Shown: one piece after another, positions 28,301-39,178 of the stretch | Position numbering within the stretch: the stretch's first letter is position 1 | How the letters are laid out: each line of letters opens with the position of its first letter | Assembly (NCBI RefSeq): GCF_037975245.1 | Contig: NC_092568.1 | Span: forward strand, 6,238,501 to 6,302,500 | Length of the DNA: 64,000 bases | Reading direction: 5' to 3' | Source: Apostichopus japonicus | Taxonomy: Eukaryota > Echinodermata > Holothuroidea > Aspidochirotida > Stichopodidae | The notes under the pieces: generated by a model | The model's input: only the letters and a program-made list of their open reading frames with translations | The model's database searches: none | What the model was told of the DNA's origin: nothing | Translations under genes and position numbers: made by a program

Positions 28301-31300
28301 ATATAGTGTGCGGTATGGAAGGGATTAAAACAGTAAAGCCGATATAGTGTGAGGTATGGAAAGGATTAAATCAGTAAAGCCGATATAGTGTGAGGTATGA
28401 GATAATGAGGATTAAAATAGTAAAGCCAATATAGTGTGAGGTATGGGAAGATTAAAACAGTAAAGCTGATAGCGTGCGGTATGGAAGGGGTTAAAACAGT
28501 AAAGCCGATATAGTGTGAGGTATGGAAAGGATTAAATCAGTAAAGCCGATATAGTGTGAGGTACTGTATGGAAGGAATAAAACATTTAAGCCGATATAGT
28601 GTGAGGTATGAGATAATGAGAAGGATTAAAATAGTAAAGCCAATATAGCGTGAGGTATGGGAAGGATTAAAACAGTAAAGCCGATATAGTGTGCGGTATA
28701 GAAAGGAATAAAACAGTAAAGCCGATATAGTGTGAGGTATGGAAAGGACTTCAGTAAGGCAGATTGCGGGAGGTTACTGTACGGTATGGAAAGGATTACT
28801 AGGTATTTTCATGAATGGAAAGAAGAGTTTTGTGTATATAAATTAGATTTTGCATTTCTATCTTCAATAAGTTTTAATCCAATGTTATCACCTTGAAGTT
28901 TGACTTACTTTGCACATTCACTTCAATGGTTCTTGTGCCATACAGCAGTAAGCACTAGAAATGAAAATTCAGCTAGTTTAACATTAGGGCTTGTCAATTG
29001 AACATACATCTATTACAGGTACTCATTTGATTGACATAATATTTCTTTGTGCTAGATATAAAGGTTTGGTATGTATAAAGTTAAAAGTGTAAAGTTCTTG
29101 ATTGTACCGTTCTATCATAACAAATATGTTTTGACGAAGTTTGTATTCTTGCTGATTAGTTTGTTTCAGTTAAAAACATCTCTTGGACTTATGAAAACAC
29201 TGATTAAACTGACCATCTATGCAGCCCACTAAACTTATATGAACTTCTGACTAGGGCAAAATAAATCCAAAAGTATTTGTCATGAATTGTGTTAGCACAC
29301 CCCCAAATGCACAAAGTTTAATAGCATCCAACAAGAGCATTCTCTCCATTCCAGAAACAATGCAGTCACTTCATAAACACTAAATCACAACCTCATTTCT
29401 ACATTTCTTTCAATTTGCATTTTCTTTTGTATTCCACAGAAAACTATTGCAATGATGATTACACTGCTGCCAAATTAATATTCAAAATGCCAGGTAACCT
29501 TTACAATACAGAATATGTTCGTGTTATTTTTCATTCCAAATGAATTAACATGCACCGTTTCACTTAGTAAGTATCTTCTCCCTTCAACCTCTTGTGCCGC
29601 CTCCCCATCTTTCATCATCATGTGAGATGCTACAACTACTACAGATGACTCATCCAAGTACTTGAGCTATAGGCTGGAAAGAACCCACACAGCAGTAGCA
29701 CAGCTCTGCATTAATTATCATACACACAACGTCTGTAGAATGATGTACATAATTACAGCATTTCAGCCTCGCTTGCTGCCACTGCTGCTGATGATACTGC
29801 TGTTGGTGTCAGGCAGTGAGATGCTGAAGGGCACAATTCAAGAGAGAGGAGGAGGAAGAGGCAGATCCCAGAGACAAGTGTCAGCTGTTTACAGTGAGAG
29901 TGTTAGACCAAATGACTTATGGCCAGCTGGATAAGGATTGTTCAGACAGGAAACATCTGTCACAATTTAAAACCAACTAATACATTAGACGTTTGCTGTT
30001 TCCCTGGAATACATGTTGTATTCATATTTATGAGTACTACAATGTACGGAACCATAAAGAATCCAGATAGAGCTACAATGAACATCAAATAGAGCATCAT
30101 CTACCTCCCAGGTTAAAGAGAGCATTACTAGTCTTAAAAGAGTTAAAGTCAGGATTCAGGTAGAGCAACACATGTATGACCACCAGCCTGAAGAATCCAG
30201 ATAGAGCCTCACATGACTTATACAGTACCCTTATGTACTGTAAGCATCATCAATAAGCTTCAAGAATCCTGGTGGAGCATCACCTTACAATATCCAGGTA
30301 CAGCATCACCCGACAAGATCCCGTTGGAGCATCACCTTGATTTCCAGGAAATTCATCACAGGCTTACAGTATCCTGTTAGAGCATCACCTTACAGTATCA
30401 CGGTAAAGCATCACCTTACAGTATCCAGGTAGAGCACTACCTTACAGTATCCAGGTAGATCACGTGTATCTCGGTGAAGCATCACCTTAAAGTATCCTGG
30501 TGGAGCATCACCTTAAAGTATCCTGGTGGAGCATCACCTTAAAGTATCCTGGTGGAGCATCACCTTACAGTATCCGAGTAGAGCATCACCTTACAGCATC
30601 CTGGTGGAGCATGACCTTACAGTATCCAGGTAGAGCACTACTTTACAGTATCCAGGTAGATCATGTGTATCTGGGTGAAGAATCACCTTAAAGTATCCTG
30701 GTGGAGCATCACCTTACAGTATCCGAGTAGAGCATCACCTTACAGCATCCTGGTAGAGAATCACCCTACAGTATCCAGGTAGAGCATCACCTGACAGTAT
30801 CCTGGTAGAGCATCACCTTACAGTATCCAGGTAGAGCATCACCTTTCAGTATCTAGGTAGAGCATCACCTTATAGTATCCACATAGGGAATCACCTTACA
30901 GTATCCAGATAGAGCATCACCCTACAGTATACAGGTAGAGCATCACCTTACAGTATCCAGGTAGAGCATCACCTTACAGTATCCTGGTGGAGCATCACCT
31001 TACAGTATCCTGGTGGAGCAATACCTTACAGTATCCACATAGGGAATCACCTTACAGTATCCAGGTAGAGCATCACCCTACAGTATCCAGGTAGAGCATC
31101 ACCTTTCAGTATCCAGGTGGAGCATCACCTTATAGTATCCACATAGGGAATCACCTTACAGTATCCAGGTGGAGCATCACCCTACAGTATCCAGGTAGAG
31201 CATCACCTTACAGTATCCAGGTAGAGCATCACCTTACAGTATCCAGGTAGAGCAACACCTTACAGTATCCAGGTAGAGCAACACCTTACAGTATCCAGGT

Positions 31301-34300
31301 AGAGCATCACCTTACAGCATCCAGGTGGAGCATCACCTTACAGTATCCAGGTGGAGCATCACCTTACAGTATCCAGGTGGAGCATCACCTTACAGTATCC
31401 AGGTGGAGCATCACCTTACATCATCCAGGTGGAGCATCACCTTACAGCATCCAGGTGGAGCATCACCTTACAGTATCCAGGTGGAGCATCACCTTACAGC
31501 ATCCAGGTGGAGCAACATCTTACAGCATCCAGGTGGAGCATCACCTTACAGTATCCAGGTGGAGCATCACCTTACAGTATCCAGGTGGAGCAACACCTTA
31601 CAGTATCCAGGTGGAGCATCACCTTACAGTATCCAGGTGGAGCATCACCTTACAGTATCCAGGTGGAGCATCACCTTACAGTATCCAGGTGGAGCATCAC
31701 CTTACAGTATCCAGGTGGAGCATCACCTTACAGTATCCAGGTGGAGCATCACCTTACAGCATCCAGGTGGAGCATCACCTTACAGCATCCAGGTGGAGCA
31801 TCACCTTACAGCATCCAGGTGGAGCATCACCTTACAGTATCCAGGTGGAGCATCACCTTACAGGATCCAGGTAGAGCATCACTTTACAGCATCCAGGTAG
31901 AGCATCACTTTACAGCATCCAGGTGGAGCAACACCTTACAGCATCCAGGTAGAGCATCACCTTACAGTACCCAGGTGGAGCATCACCTTACAGTATCCAG
32001 GTAGAGCATCACCTTACAGTATCCAGGTAGAGCATCACCTTACAGTATCCAGGTGGAGCATCACCTTACAGTATCCAGGTGGAGCATCACCTTACAGTAT
32101 CCAGGTGGAGCATCACCTTACAGTACCCAGGTAGAGCATCACCTTACAGTACCCAGGTAGAGCATCACCCTACAGTACCCAGGTAGAGCATCACCTTACA
32201 GTATCCAGGTAGAGCATCACCTTACAGTATCCAGGTAGAGCATCACCTTACAGTATCCTGGTGGAGCATCACCTGGTTCCCAGCCTTACAAATCTAGATG
32301 AAGCATCACCTGCCTTATAGCTTTGCAGAAAGAATTCATATCTATAGACCATACCTTATCTCCATGAATCCATATAGACCATACCTTATCTCCATGAATC
32401 CAGATAGAACATAAACCTTGGTTAAACCTTCATTTACATTATCCATCTAGAACATCACCTGGTTCCAGCCTTAAGAATCCAGGTTATACATACATGTTAT
32501 TACAACAACAACTACAATTTTCCTTGTGAATCCTACCAGCATTTTTTTTTCCTCAATAAGATCTGAAGTGCTTAGCATTATTGGTAAATTCCCACATCAC
32601 TAGTCACCTTCACTAGCCAATAGCCATCCCCTACAAGTCCATCCCCCAAGTAGCATACAATACCTCCACATTAGGAGGCTACCTGAACAGTAGGTCTAGG
32701 TACTGTACATGTATCTGCCGTGGCGGAGCGTCCATACAGTCAGGTGGGGGGGGGGGTTGGATGCCCCCCCTGACGGACTCAAATGGACTGCTGGCTCCCT
32801 TTTTCAGCTTCTGATTTTTGACTTTTTTATTGCGCTCTCATCTACCTATTGACATTTGTCAGATTTGAAGAAAAATGAAGCTCAGATAACACTTTTTGTG
32901 CATGTCAGATGTGAATGCTCCCATGTCTCATGAATGATTGTTCGTTGAGGTATGCTTCTTTTCAATATATAGTAGTATATTTTAGGTATCATAATATCAT
33001 AATATGTCATATTTCTGCCAATATAGGTGTTGGCAAAATTGTCGTCCCCCAGATGTGGTATTGTTGGCATTTACTGTACAGGTCCAGAATACCTAATAGG
33101 CACAACAGGCATTGTGTCAGGGCTACGAAAACACGAGCACTCACAAAGATACCACAGGGATTGTGATGGAGCGCATGTACTTTCAACACCCATATAAACT
33201 TCCAAGTTGTCACAAATGGCGATGACACCTATTTAGTCTTCGTTCATCTGCAAATTAGCAAGGCCCAGAAAGGGTCATTTAAGGCAATCTAGGGAGTATT
33301 TTTAATCAAACAATTTCTGTATGCTCCCCGCCAACCTGTGGTGGCGCTCCACTTAGATAGTGTCGAAAGCACCCCTACAGACCATTCTCGCTCCCCCCCT
33401 GACCAATACCCCTAGCTCCGCCACTGTGTATCTGCAGTGAATGTGTTGTGTAACTAACGCTAAGTCTTTCTTGTGATTTTAAGCTTACACAGTAACTTTT
33501 TCTACTGAAATGCATAATTATAGCTTAATACAAGGTGTTATGTTACAGACCCAAACCATTTCAAGTAAATTAGAGTATGAAAAGAGTGGCACCCGGTGCA
33601 TAGACAGTCTAGATCCCATGAATATATATGGACCCTTCAGGCTTTGTTATTAGTTTACCTGACCATATGTCAATCAATATTCATAAGAAATGCTAGTTCG
33701 TAGGCATTGATATAACACTGTTGCCTGAATATGTCAGTGTATATTAGTATTAGTACATCCTGTAAAACATTGTATGATTGTGTCCATAACACTTGAGTAA
33801 TATGATATTACATACAATACTCTGGCTTCTGGTTAAAATACCAAAAACACACTTTTCAACACAGTTGAACTTTGGTCCAAAAACTAGAACACTTCAATAA
33901 GTAGTATTGACTGACTGGTTTGATTTGAGGGTGACAACTGAGTTGATGACTTGGCTACAGATTGCAGTTAACATTCATTACCAAATTTTACTTCAAATGA
34001 GGTTTACAAATAAACCAATAGACTTCCTGTATACTGTATGTTAAATGCAAAGAAAGGCACCGTAAGCCTTGACTAGCTAAACAAAAACTTCAAGAATAAT
34101 ATTAAATGAGGACAAGCATAATTTTAGTGTTAAAATTAAGGTCCAAAAGAAAAGTTCATTGCAAGACATATTTCAATTCACATAAGAGTTTTCATGACAT
34201 CTGTACTGTACAAATATAAATGGTATACTCTAATGGGAAACTGCTGACAGGCTGGAAGATGACGCAGATCAGGCCTTTAGATAAATACAATGTTTCTGGT

Positions 34301-37300
34301 TAGATGGGACAGTGCAGTAGCAGAGTTGGGAGGTAAGAGTCGTAAGCAGTTATTGCATGTACAGAAGATGTTCTTTTAGTTTCATAGTAAATTGACAGAA
34401 CTCACACAAACATCATTTGCTCTTTAATGTCTTGTTTACAAACATCTTATTTTCCTTTAAACTGATGTTGTGTTTACTTGGTCCGTTTGCTTTGATCAGT
34501 CCATTTATAAACCTTCAATATGTACAGGTATTACTCAGAAACTATGAGTGATATTTGAATAATTTGTCAACTAAAACTGATAGGTGTTTTTGAACACTGA
34601 CATATAGACACCAACAGTAATTTATCTTGTGACCTTTTTTTTCCACACAGGTTATTAAAAGAGGGTCATGTGATATGAATGACTAACAGGACATCAGAGA
34701 CATATGTAAATTGCTCAAATATTAAAAGGGTTGATCAAAATATTTTTTCTAAAATGCCTCAACTTTTTGTATCTAACAATTCATGTAAGAATTACCTTCA
34801 GAAATACTGAGTGTTTAACGACTGGCCGATAAACTAAATTATGCAGAGCTACAGCCATTTCAACAACAAAAAAATAATTATCAAGCCATAATAATATGCC
34901 TGAATAGACTAGACAGACAGAGGCAAATGCAGTATGGCCCTTGGCAATTTGTCTACTGTCCTTTCACAAATAACACTAAACAATTCATTTTAAACCAGAA
35001 CAACAGTATATATAGGATTTTGGTGATAAGCCTGTATTTTTGTGAGAGTACTCAGACATCAATGACTCCAAAGAACTATCTTCATGTAAGATGATCCGTC
35101 TGTTATCCAATCAATAAACTCATCAGAAATGGTGACTCACTCACAAACTGACCGAAAATACTTGCAGAAAACAGTTCATCAATATGCTAGCACTGAAAAC
35201 ATAAATCTATTCTTATAAAGGGCAAGAGAAATCTGCAATATTACTGGGGACCAGTTCACTGACAGTGTGGTACTAATGGATGGATTGATTAATATTTAGT
35301 CTTGGAAATCAAAGATTGAAAGACTGTTAGTTTTGGAGAAGTCTTGCTGAATGGTCAATTTGCCCATTCATCAAATCACAATACTTTCCAGAGCAGTTAG
35401 GTGTAAAACTATTTTAATTTATGTTTCTAGAAAAGTTTTAGTTATTCTAATAAATTTTCTCCGTAAAAAAACAAAACATTAAAAATTTGAAAAAAAATCA
35501 AAATATTTGGATTAAATTACAGGGTTAATTCTTGAGGGTAGTCTAAATGTTTTGTTGGAAAACCAAAGCTAACATATGCTGGATTTCAGTCCAGCTCTAA
35601 AACGGTTTGTCAATAACTTCATCCTCACCTGTTGGATCTACAGTAAGAAAGAATTGTTTTTTTCTTCTTCATAAGATCATGAAAGGAGTTCCCTTTCAAG
35701 CAATTTTGCAAAAGACCATTTACCAGGTGGGAATGGTACTGGTCTTCTACCTAACATCTCAACTTATTACTCAAATGAATATCATACAAATCTACTGCTC
35801 AAACAGTTTAATTACTGAAGCAAGACATTCTCCATCCAGCTACAGTACAGGTCTAATAAATATCTAGGCAATTTAAAGATGAGCTGTTAGTAACATGAAA
35901 AATACTGTATAATATTGACATTATAATGCATAATGCATGGTTGATGCTTGCCAATCTCTCATCTAACTTAGAACTGCTTCTCTTGTGAATGTTTAATTTA
36001 TTGCAAAACTGAAGATCCAGTAACTCTTTTGCATCCTCTAAATATGTTAAAACCAGCCTCATTACCAATTCTATACACATTATTTTTTTAATGTTTACAC
36101 TAATGTGATTCATAGCAGTTGAAAAACTAATTTATTCACAAAGCAGCCAGAAATATTGCAACTTCAGGGCATACACTGACCTTGGTGCCTCAAATGTACC
36201 AACAGACATAGCACACCTGTACATTACTCTAGAAAATTTTACTGCTGCTGAAAAGCACAAAGTTTTGCCCAATTCTTTGTTTAAATGTATTATTCATTTC
36301 TTTTCATTCAGGTAGAGTATCAACCCTACAGTAGGTGGAAATCATTGTCCCACTTGTCCCATTAATTATGGTATTGTTTCATGTAGAGTCTTTCAACAAG
36401 TTGTTAAAGCTGAGAAAACATTGTTTCCTAATGAACAAAAGCCTTTAGGGTATGGATAAGCTTTTTGGCATTTATTGCCTGCCATTTCCTCTTGACTTTC
36501 GGAAAGCTTAAAGATATTCTTGCAGTGCAAACATAGAAACACATGACAGACTGCAAATACCGCACATACCGCAATGCATTATGAGTGGCCATAAACATGG
36601 CAGACAGTATTTCATTGACTTTGAGTGTCTGGCATAATTATGGGATAGAACTGTTTCATTCTAAATTAATGTTATTAAAAAACAGCTGGTTGGAATCAAA
36701 ACAGGGATCTTGAAGTCCCATTCATCGCAGGTTGCCATGTGGGATAGTTGTTTGCTATGGGTAGGGATCGATTTAAGGCTATAGGTTAGATTAGAGTAAG
36801 TTGTTAGAGACCCTAAACCTAGGCTAGTACTAGTATAGTCAGTATTGCGAAGTTCGCCATACTGCGAAGATCGGCCACCCCTAAGAAATACACAATTTCA
36901 CCATGAAAATCTACAGGAAGAGTCAAATTTCACCAAAAAGTACGAAGCTACAGTTATTTTCTCTCCAAAATGACCCGTGTGCAAGAAATTACTTACATAT
37001 TTGTCAATAAAATGACCAAGATCTATGAAGTCTGTTATAATTACTGAAAAAGCAACTGCGCCCCCAATTTTATCACCATCGCCACACTGTGGGTTGCGCG
37101 TCCGAACTTCGCAATACTCTAGCAAGAAATACCAGTTCCACAATCACGAAGAATCTTCTTGGAAAACAAAGTGAAAACAGTTTGCAGGAAAGAAAGTTTG
37201 GCCGTGTATCGTACTATAACAAAATTCTCCCACCATATGAAGTATATTTTCAAATGATTTATACCAGAAGATTTAGTTTTGGGGTGTTTTAAGTCTTAAG

Positions 37301-38292
37301 TGGCCGAACTTTGAAGTCACCATCCCACTGTAATCTTAACCCTCTGTACAGGAAAATCACACCAAAGTGTCTAGGCCTAACAGTGACACTTAGACTTGAT
37401 CCAACTAGAGCAACACTCATTTCATTGCCTGCAGAAGGTATATTGGTCAAATACTTGGTAAATCTGTGGCCCAAATTTATGGACTATTTCTTCGCTGATA
37501 TCAGATTTGGCCTAGGACTACATATAAGTTACAAGGCGTCTTTATAGCTACATTGCTATGTATTTTGACTGACTGTCACCTGTTTTACTTTTACAGGTTG
37601 ACCAGGATTGAGATGTGACAGAAGTCTATTATTGTTGGTCAAGACATGACACAAGATAATTATGTAAACCTACAACCAAATTGAGGAATAACGAACTAAA
37701 AGTTGAAATAGAGACTGAGATTACTGTTCGTTTGCGTTATAATGAGATGTTCTGGTGTAAGAAATAAGATCACAAATCCTAGCGTTACTATGCTGTAGAT
37801 CGTAGACATAACATAGGCTGCTCAACACTACGTACGACCCCACCCTTGCCTCAACGTCGCACGATTGACGTCAAGAACATCTCCCTCTCATAGATACATT
37901 TTCAGTCAAGGGGAAAATGTTCCTGAAAAATAAAAGTATACGCACTTGGAATTTCTCATCAACTCCTCTTTCGTTAAGACTTGAACAGGAGCAAACCTCT
38001 CGGTGTCGTAATCGTAGTTTCTGAAGCAAACTGCTAACTTTTCTTCAAAATTGTTCACCAAGTCCTCTATGGAGGAGGATGTTTTCATCTCGCAAAAATT
38101 GTCCGGTGAAATTTCTTCCTTTGATGATAAAACTGGAAAATTTTCACCATTCGAATTCAACATATCATCCATTGTTGTTGGCGAACGATAGTCAATGAAT
38201 TCTGACGGCCATTCTTCGACATCCGGATCCGAATTTTCCTCGAAAACAGCGATTGGCGCTGCCATGTTGGTAGTTTTCATTGCACCAGGCAT
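7184..38292 (-). CDS. FEZ: FEZ1/FEZ2 (UNC-76) homologue, 5' part, three exons
   Basis: This is the 5' part of a fasciculation-and-elongation protein zeta gene. FEZ proteins are cytosolic coiled-coil adaptors that link kinesin-1 to cargo in axonal transport and outgrowth (established for the family). Three minus-strand exons join in frame: 37942-38292, 16989-17162 and 7184-7310, giving 217 residues plus one base. Family signatures appear in the right order: IEDLVNNFEEKLAVCFRNYD (residues 75-94), LDMHS, then TAEQVIEELDEMFQ in exon 2, and an acidic stretch followed by DRLSSMSRELQAL and NYEE in exon 3. The LDMHS and DRLS/NYEE features resemble vertebrate FEZ2 most. The C-terminal coiled coil and the conserved end of the family were not found and probably lie left of base 1. 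The introns are 20.8 and 9.7 kb. The segment that vertebrates have between exons 1 and 2 may be an undetected small exon. Confidence 0.9.
7311..8147. other. FEZ intron 2, unique part next to exon 3
   Basis: Only the pyrimidine tract and acceptor of exon 3 stand out. The rest is AT-rich with short GTTAGTTAAAT-like repeats around 7540-7620. Confidence 0.55.
8148..9042. repeat. 32-bp minisatellite, about 28 units
   Basis: The period is 32 bases, with units such as TGTATGTACTTGTAGTTC followed by a TATGGTTATATTA-like half. Two alleles alternate (TCTATGG and TCTGTGG), suggesting amplification in blocks of two. It ends against the DIRS-type relic. Confidence 0.97.
9060..10330 (-). pseudogene. decayed DIRS-type retroelement (reverse transcriptase region)
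   Basis: Read on the minus strand in several frames, this gives pieces of a reverse transcriptase of the DIRS type. In order they are an acidic upstream region (SDSEDELDNPFSF, about 10200-10240), GYRIEFTSGLPF and PTPTDPVQKVVL (about 9680-9780), a KKWDGSWQPIRN strand (about 9560), VYLHIPMHQKH (about 9430, motif A region), and CLDNWLIVGES (about 9270-9300, where active copies have YLDDWLI), then a short piece around 9200. Frameshifts and stops separate the pieces, so it is dead. The catalytic DD pair reads DN. No terminal repeats or recombinase were recognised, so the copy is partial. Confidence 0.8.
10331..12090. other. FEZ intron 2, no feature seen
   Basis: AT-rich sequence without recognised elements. 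The 70-codon plus-strand open frame near 11515 shows no similarity that I know. Confidence 0.55.
12095..12795. repeat. about 111-bp tandem repeat, about 6 units
   Basis: GATACAAAATGCTCCTGTTA recurs at about 12241, 12352, 12463 and 12572 (spacings 111, 111 and 109). The units differ by point changes and small indels. Confidence 0.93.
12796..16615. other. FEZ intron 2, mostly featureless
   Basis: It holds a short (AG)n tract at about 15043-15062, a TACGTACGTACG run near 14040 and a small telomere-like stretch (AACCTAACCCTAACGAACC) at about 16015-16040. No exon or transposon was recognised. Confidence 0.5.
16618..16905. repeat. G-rich segment, two copies of about 140 bp
   Basis: Two diverged copies each begin with a G tract (GGGGAGGGGCGGGGGAG-like) and continue GATTACATAA, TTTATGGGT, GATGCAGAGTTCAG and ATCATCAGGT. 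They lie directly downstream of the FEZ exon 2 donor in the direction of transcription. Confidence 0.85.
16989..17162 (-). CDS. FEZ: FEZ coding exon 2
   Basis: The exon has 58 codons and both ends are in phase 0. The acceptor is TTCTCAG and the donor is GTAAGC. It is acidic (DLPEDDD, PVDEDDNED) and carries LDMHSMVL and VVTAEQVIEELDEMFQ, which align with the LDMHS and TADQVIEEIEEMMQ blocks of vertebrate FEZ2. Acidic patches in this part of FEZ proteins are common. Codon use is ordinary and there is no stop. Confidence 0.92.
17163..18228. other. FEZ intron 1, no feature seen
   Basis: AT-rich sequence following the acceptor tract of exon 2; nothing recognised. Confidence 0.5.
18229..19190 (-). 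mobile_element. 5'-truncated LINE relic (CR1/Jockey-like), minus strand
   Basis: The minus strand, across frameshifts, carries the end of a LINE reverse transcriptase: LKIFLDWFASN (about 19140-19170), KFLGAIIDS (about 19030), TLIYPHLNYCSLI (about 18855-18895) and a diverged HAHIVWILV region. These correspond to the DWF..NKL, KFLGVIID and YPHLNYC blocks of CR1/Jockey-like ORF2. The copy ends near 18229 with GACAAAAATAAACTATTACT, a typical A/T-rich LINE 3' end. There are several frame breaks. Confidence 0.75.
19676..20600 (+). mobile_element. LINE relic (CR1/Jockey-like), plus strand
   Basis: KAFDTIDHNILL (from about 19695), then GGVLQGSTLGPPFFIIYVND (19850-19910) and LFADDIHTFSS (19950-19980) are the reverse transcriptase core, with the FADD catalytic box intact. 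A frame break and a poly-G run at 19849-19858 interrupt the frame, and the sequence after about 20030 is full of stops; a weak KWLSLSN-like tail is visible near 20300. It is not functional and lies in opposite orientation to the relic 0.5 kb away. Confidence 0.75.
20601..21355. other. FEZ intron 1, no feature seen
   Basis: AT-rich; no exon or element recognised. Confidence 0.5.
21356..21690. repeat. about 82-bp tandem repeat, 4 units
   Basis: TATGCAGGTGGGAGCATC recurs at about 21375, 21462, 21544 and 21618 (spacings 87, 82 and 74), each followed by a GTACTGCTCCAAGGTGCAGT block. The spacing varies through indels in the TACATATA linker. Confidence 0.93.
21691..24040. other. FEZ intron 1, no feature seen
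   Basis: AT-rich, with a C-rich tract near 22860-22882 and another near 23885-23903. No gene or transposon recognised. Confidence 0.5.
24041..24662. mobile_element. 622-bp non-autonomous TIR element
   Basis: The ends are perfect 19-base inverted repeats: TTAAAGCAGCATTTTGCGT on the left (24041-24059) and its complement on the right (24644-24662). The outer four bases, TTAA, could be the target duplication of a piggyBac-type element, or part of the repeat itself. There is no transposase reading frame inside. Confidence 0.85.
24663..27740. other. FEZ intron 1, no firm feature
   Basis: AT-rich. A short G/C-rich run lies at 26215-26235. A possible 36-base exon at about 27267-27302 is discussed under findings but is not firm. 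Confidence 0.5.
27745..28790. repeat. 40-bp minisatellite, about 25 units
   Basis: The period is 40 bases (GCTGATA recurs at 27844 and 27884), with units such as GGAATAAAACAGTTAAGC and GATATAGTGTGAGGTATG. A few units carry an inserted GAGATAATGAGA block, showing local higher-order amplification. Confidence 0.96.
28791..30085. other. FEZ intron 1, no feature seen
   Basis: AT-rich. Short open frames on both strands around 29475-29934 have no recognisable similarity. Confidence 0.5.
30090..32290. repeat. 26-bp minisatellite, about 75 units
   Basis: The unit is 26 bases: ACAGTATCCAGG followed by TGGAGCATCACCTT. The left part (30090-30500) is diverged and the middle (31320-31860) nearly uniform, so amplification is recent in the centre. 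As 26 is not a multiple of 3 and the unit lacks stops in all plus frames, three overlapping open frames of 165-217 codons arise by chance. Confidence 0.97.
32291..32709. other. FEZ intron 1, short 33-bp duplication, otherwise featureless
   Basis: ATAGACCATACCTTATCTCC is repeated near 32343 and 32377. A poly-T run lies at about 32541-32550. Confidence 0.6.
32718..33426. mobile_element. 709-bp hAT-type MITE
   Basis: The element begins CCGTGGCGGAGC and ends GCTCCGCCACTG, an inverted repeat of 12 bases with one mismatch. It is flanked by a perfect 8-base direct repeat, TGTATCTG, at 32710-32717 and 33427-33434. An 8-base target duplication with CAGTGGCGGA-like ends is the hallmark of the hAT superfamily. 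There is no transposase frame inside. Runs of G and C near the left end can pair with each other. Confidence 0.9.
33435..36830. other. FEZ intron 1, no feature seen
   Basis: AT-rich with no recognised exon or repeat. The 86-codon open frames near 35607 and 35853 lack similarity. Confidence 0.5.
36836..37325 (-). mobile_element. 490-bp AAGTTCGG element, copy 1
   Basis: It matches the element at 41386-41875 in reverse orientation over its whole length with few differences. One end reads TAGTCAGTATTGCGAAGTTC and the other GAACTTTGAAGTCACCAT; AAGTTCGG near both ends forms a loose inverted repeat, and a third copy of ATTGCGAAGTTCGG lies inside. An 81-codon minus-strand frame is shared with copy 2, but the differences include both silent and replacement changes, so there is no sign of coding selection. 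Confidence 0.85.
37326..37941. other. FEZ intron 1, part next to exon 1
   Basis: No feature recognised apart from the exon 1 donor at its right edge. Confidence 0.5.
37942..38292 (-). CDS. FEZ: FEZ coding exon 1
   Basis: The exon gives 117 codons from the first ATG (at 38292) to a GTATAC donor, ending in phase 0. The start MPGAMKTTNMAAP has three in-frame methionines (residues 1, 5 and 10); the third gives an MAAP start like some vertebrate FEZ1 proteins, so the true start is open. The stretch around residues 75-94 (EDLVNNFEEKLAVCFRNYD) is the conserved FEZ N-terminal block. The choice of donor rests on the phase of exon 2; an alternative GTGCGT two bases away would break the frame. Confidence 0.88.
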
Positions 38293-38551
38293 GTAGAAGG
38301 TTAATATGTGCTGTGTGTGTTAGAGAAAAATGATCACAGCTGACGTACACTAAATGTGTGAACTAAGTGTATGCGAAGAATATACACACCGGCAGACAGA
38401 CACTTCCTGTTATTATCATTGATGTGATGGCGCTAGTCAAGTCAGATCTTACAGACAGAGGCTTATATACCGCCCTGCTTGCAGCTCTGCAGAATATACT
38501 GAAGGATGCATGAACTTGTTATACCCAGAGCAGCCCTCATACACCAGTCAA
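38293..38551. other. FEZ 5' flank, probably 5' UTR and promoter
   Basis: This lies directly upstream of the FEZ first coding exon. No TATA box or other core element could be fixed. Transcription must start here, unless non-coding exons lie further right. Confidence 0.4.
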
Positions 38552-38982
38552 CAGTGGCGGCAATCTGGGAGAGGGGGGGCTAGGGGGGTAAGAAATGTAC
38601 TATTTGTCAGAATCGTATAACACTGAAATGGGTGAGGGGCTTAAGGGGATGGGTGTCCTTCTCCCCTTAAGGAATTTTTCTACAAGTAAAATGGCTTGGA
38701 CGCAAAATGGTGCTATCATTTGACAATTTCTCACCTATCTAACCTTCTTAAAATATTGCAATTGTTTGGCGAGCAAGAATATTTTTCCAAAGCTTGACAA
38801 ACTGAGCGCTGGTGGCATTGAGCCAATAAATATGGATTTAGCAGTCGACTTTGGAAGCTGTGTCTAATACAAACGATTAGCCTAGCTCTATGTTGGATGA
38901 GTACCATATTTGGTTGGGGACCACTAGGGGATGTTGGGACACCTGGGGAGGATTCCCCTCATGCCCTGTAACTCCGTCACTG
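38552..38982. mobile_element. 431-bp hAT-type MITE
   Basis: It begins CAGTGGCGGC and ends ACTCCGTCACTG. Eight-base flanks CCAGTCAA (38544-38551) and CTAGTCAA (38983-38990) match at 7 of 8 positions, as expected for an aged hAT target duplication. No coding frame is recognised inside. Confidence 0.75.
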
Positions 38983-39178
38983 CTAGTCAAACGTCGACCA
39001 AATCGCTGGTGTTGTTTCAATACTGCAGCTTAGCATCCATGACAGGTGGGAAGGGTGAAGGTTGGGTAAAAGCGTGGTGGAAAAGATCAGGGTCTCTATT
39101 TGCCAAAGGTACACATCAGCCAACTAAGTAACACCCTCTGTTGCATCAGTTTCAATAGTTAAAAAAGCTATCCCCCTC

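Noticed and set aside
31325-32004. Open frames of 191, 217 and 165 codons on the plus strand
   Set aside because: Three frames of one stop-free 26-bp repeat; no start context, splice sites or non-repeat sequence.
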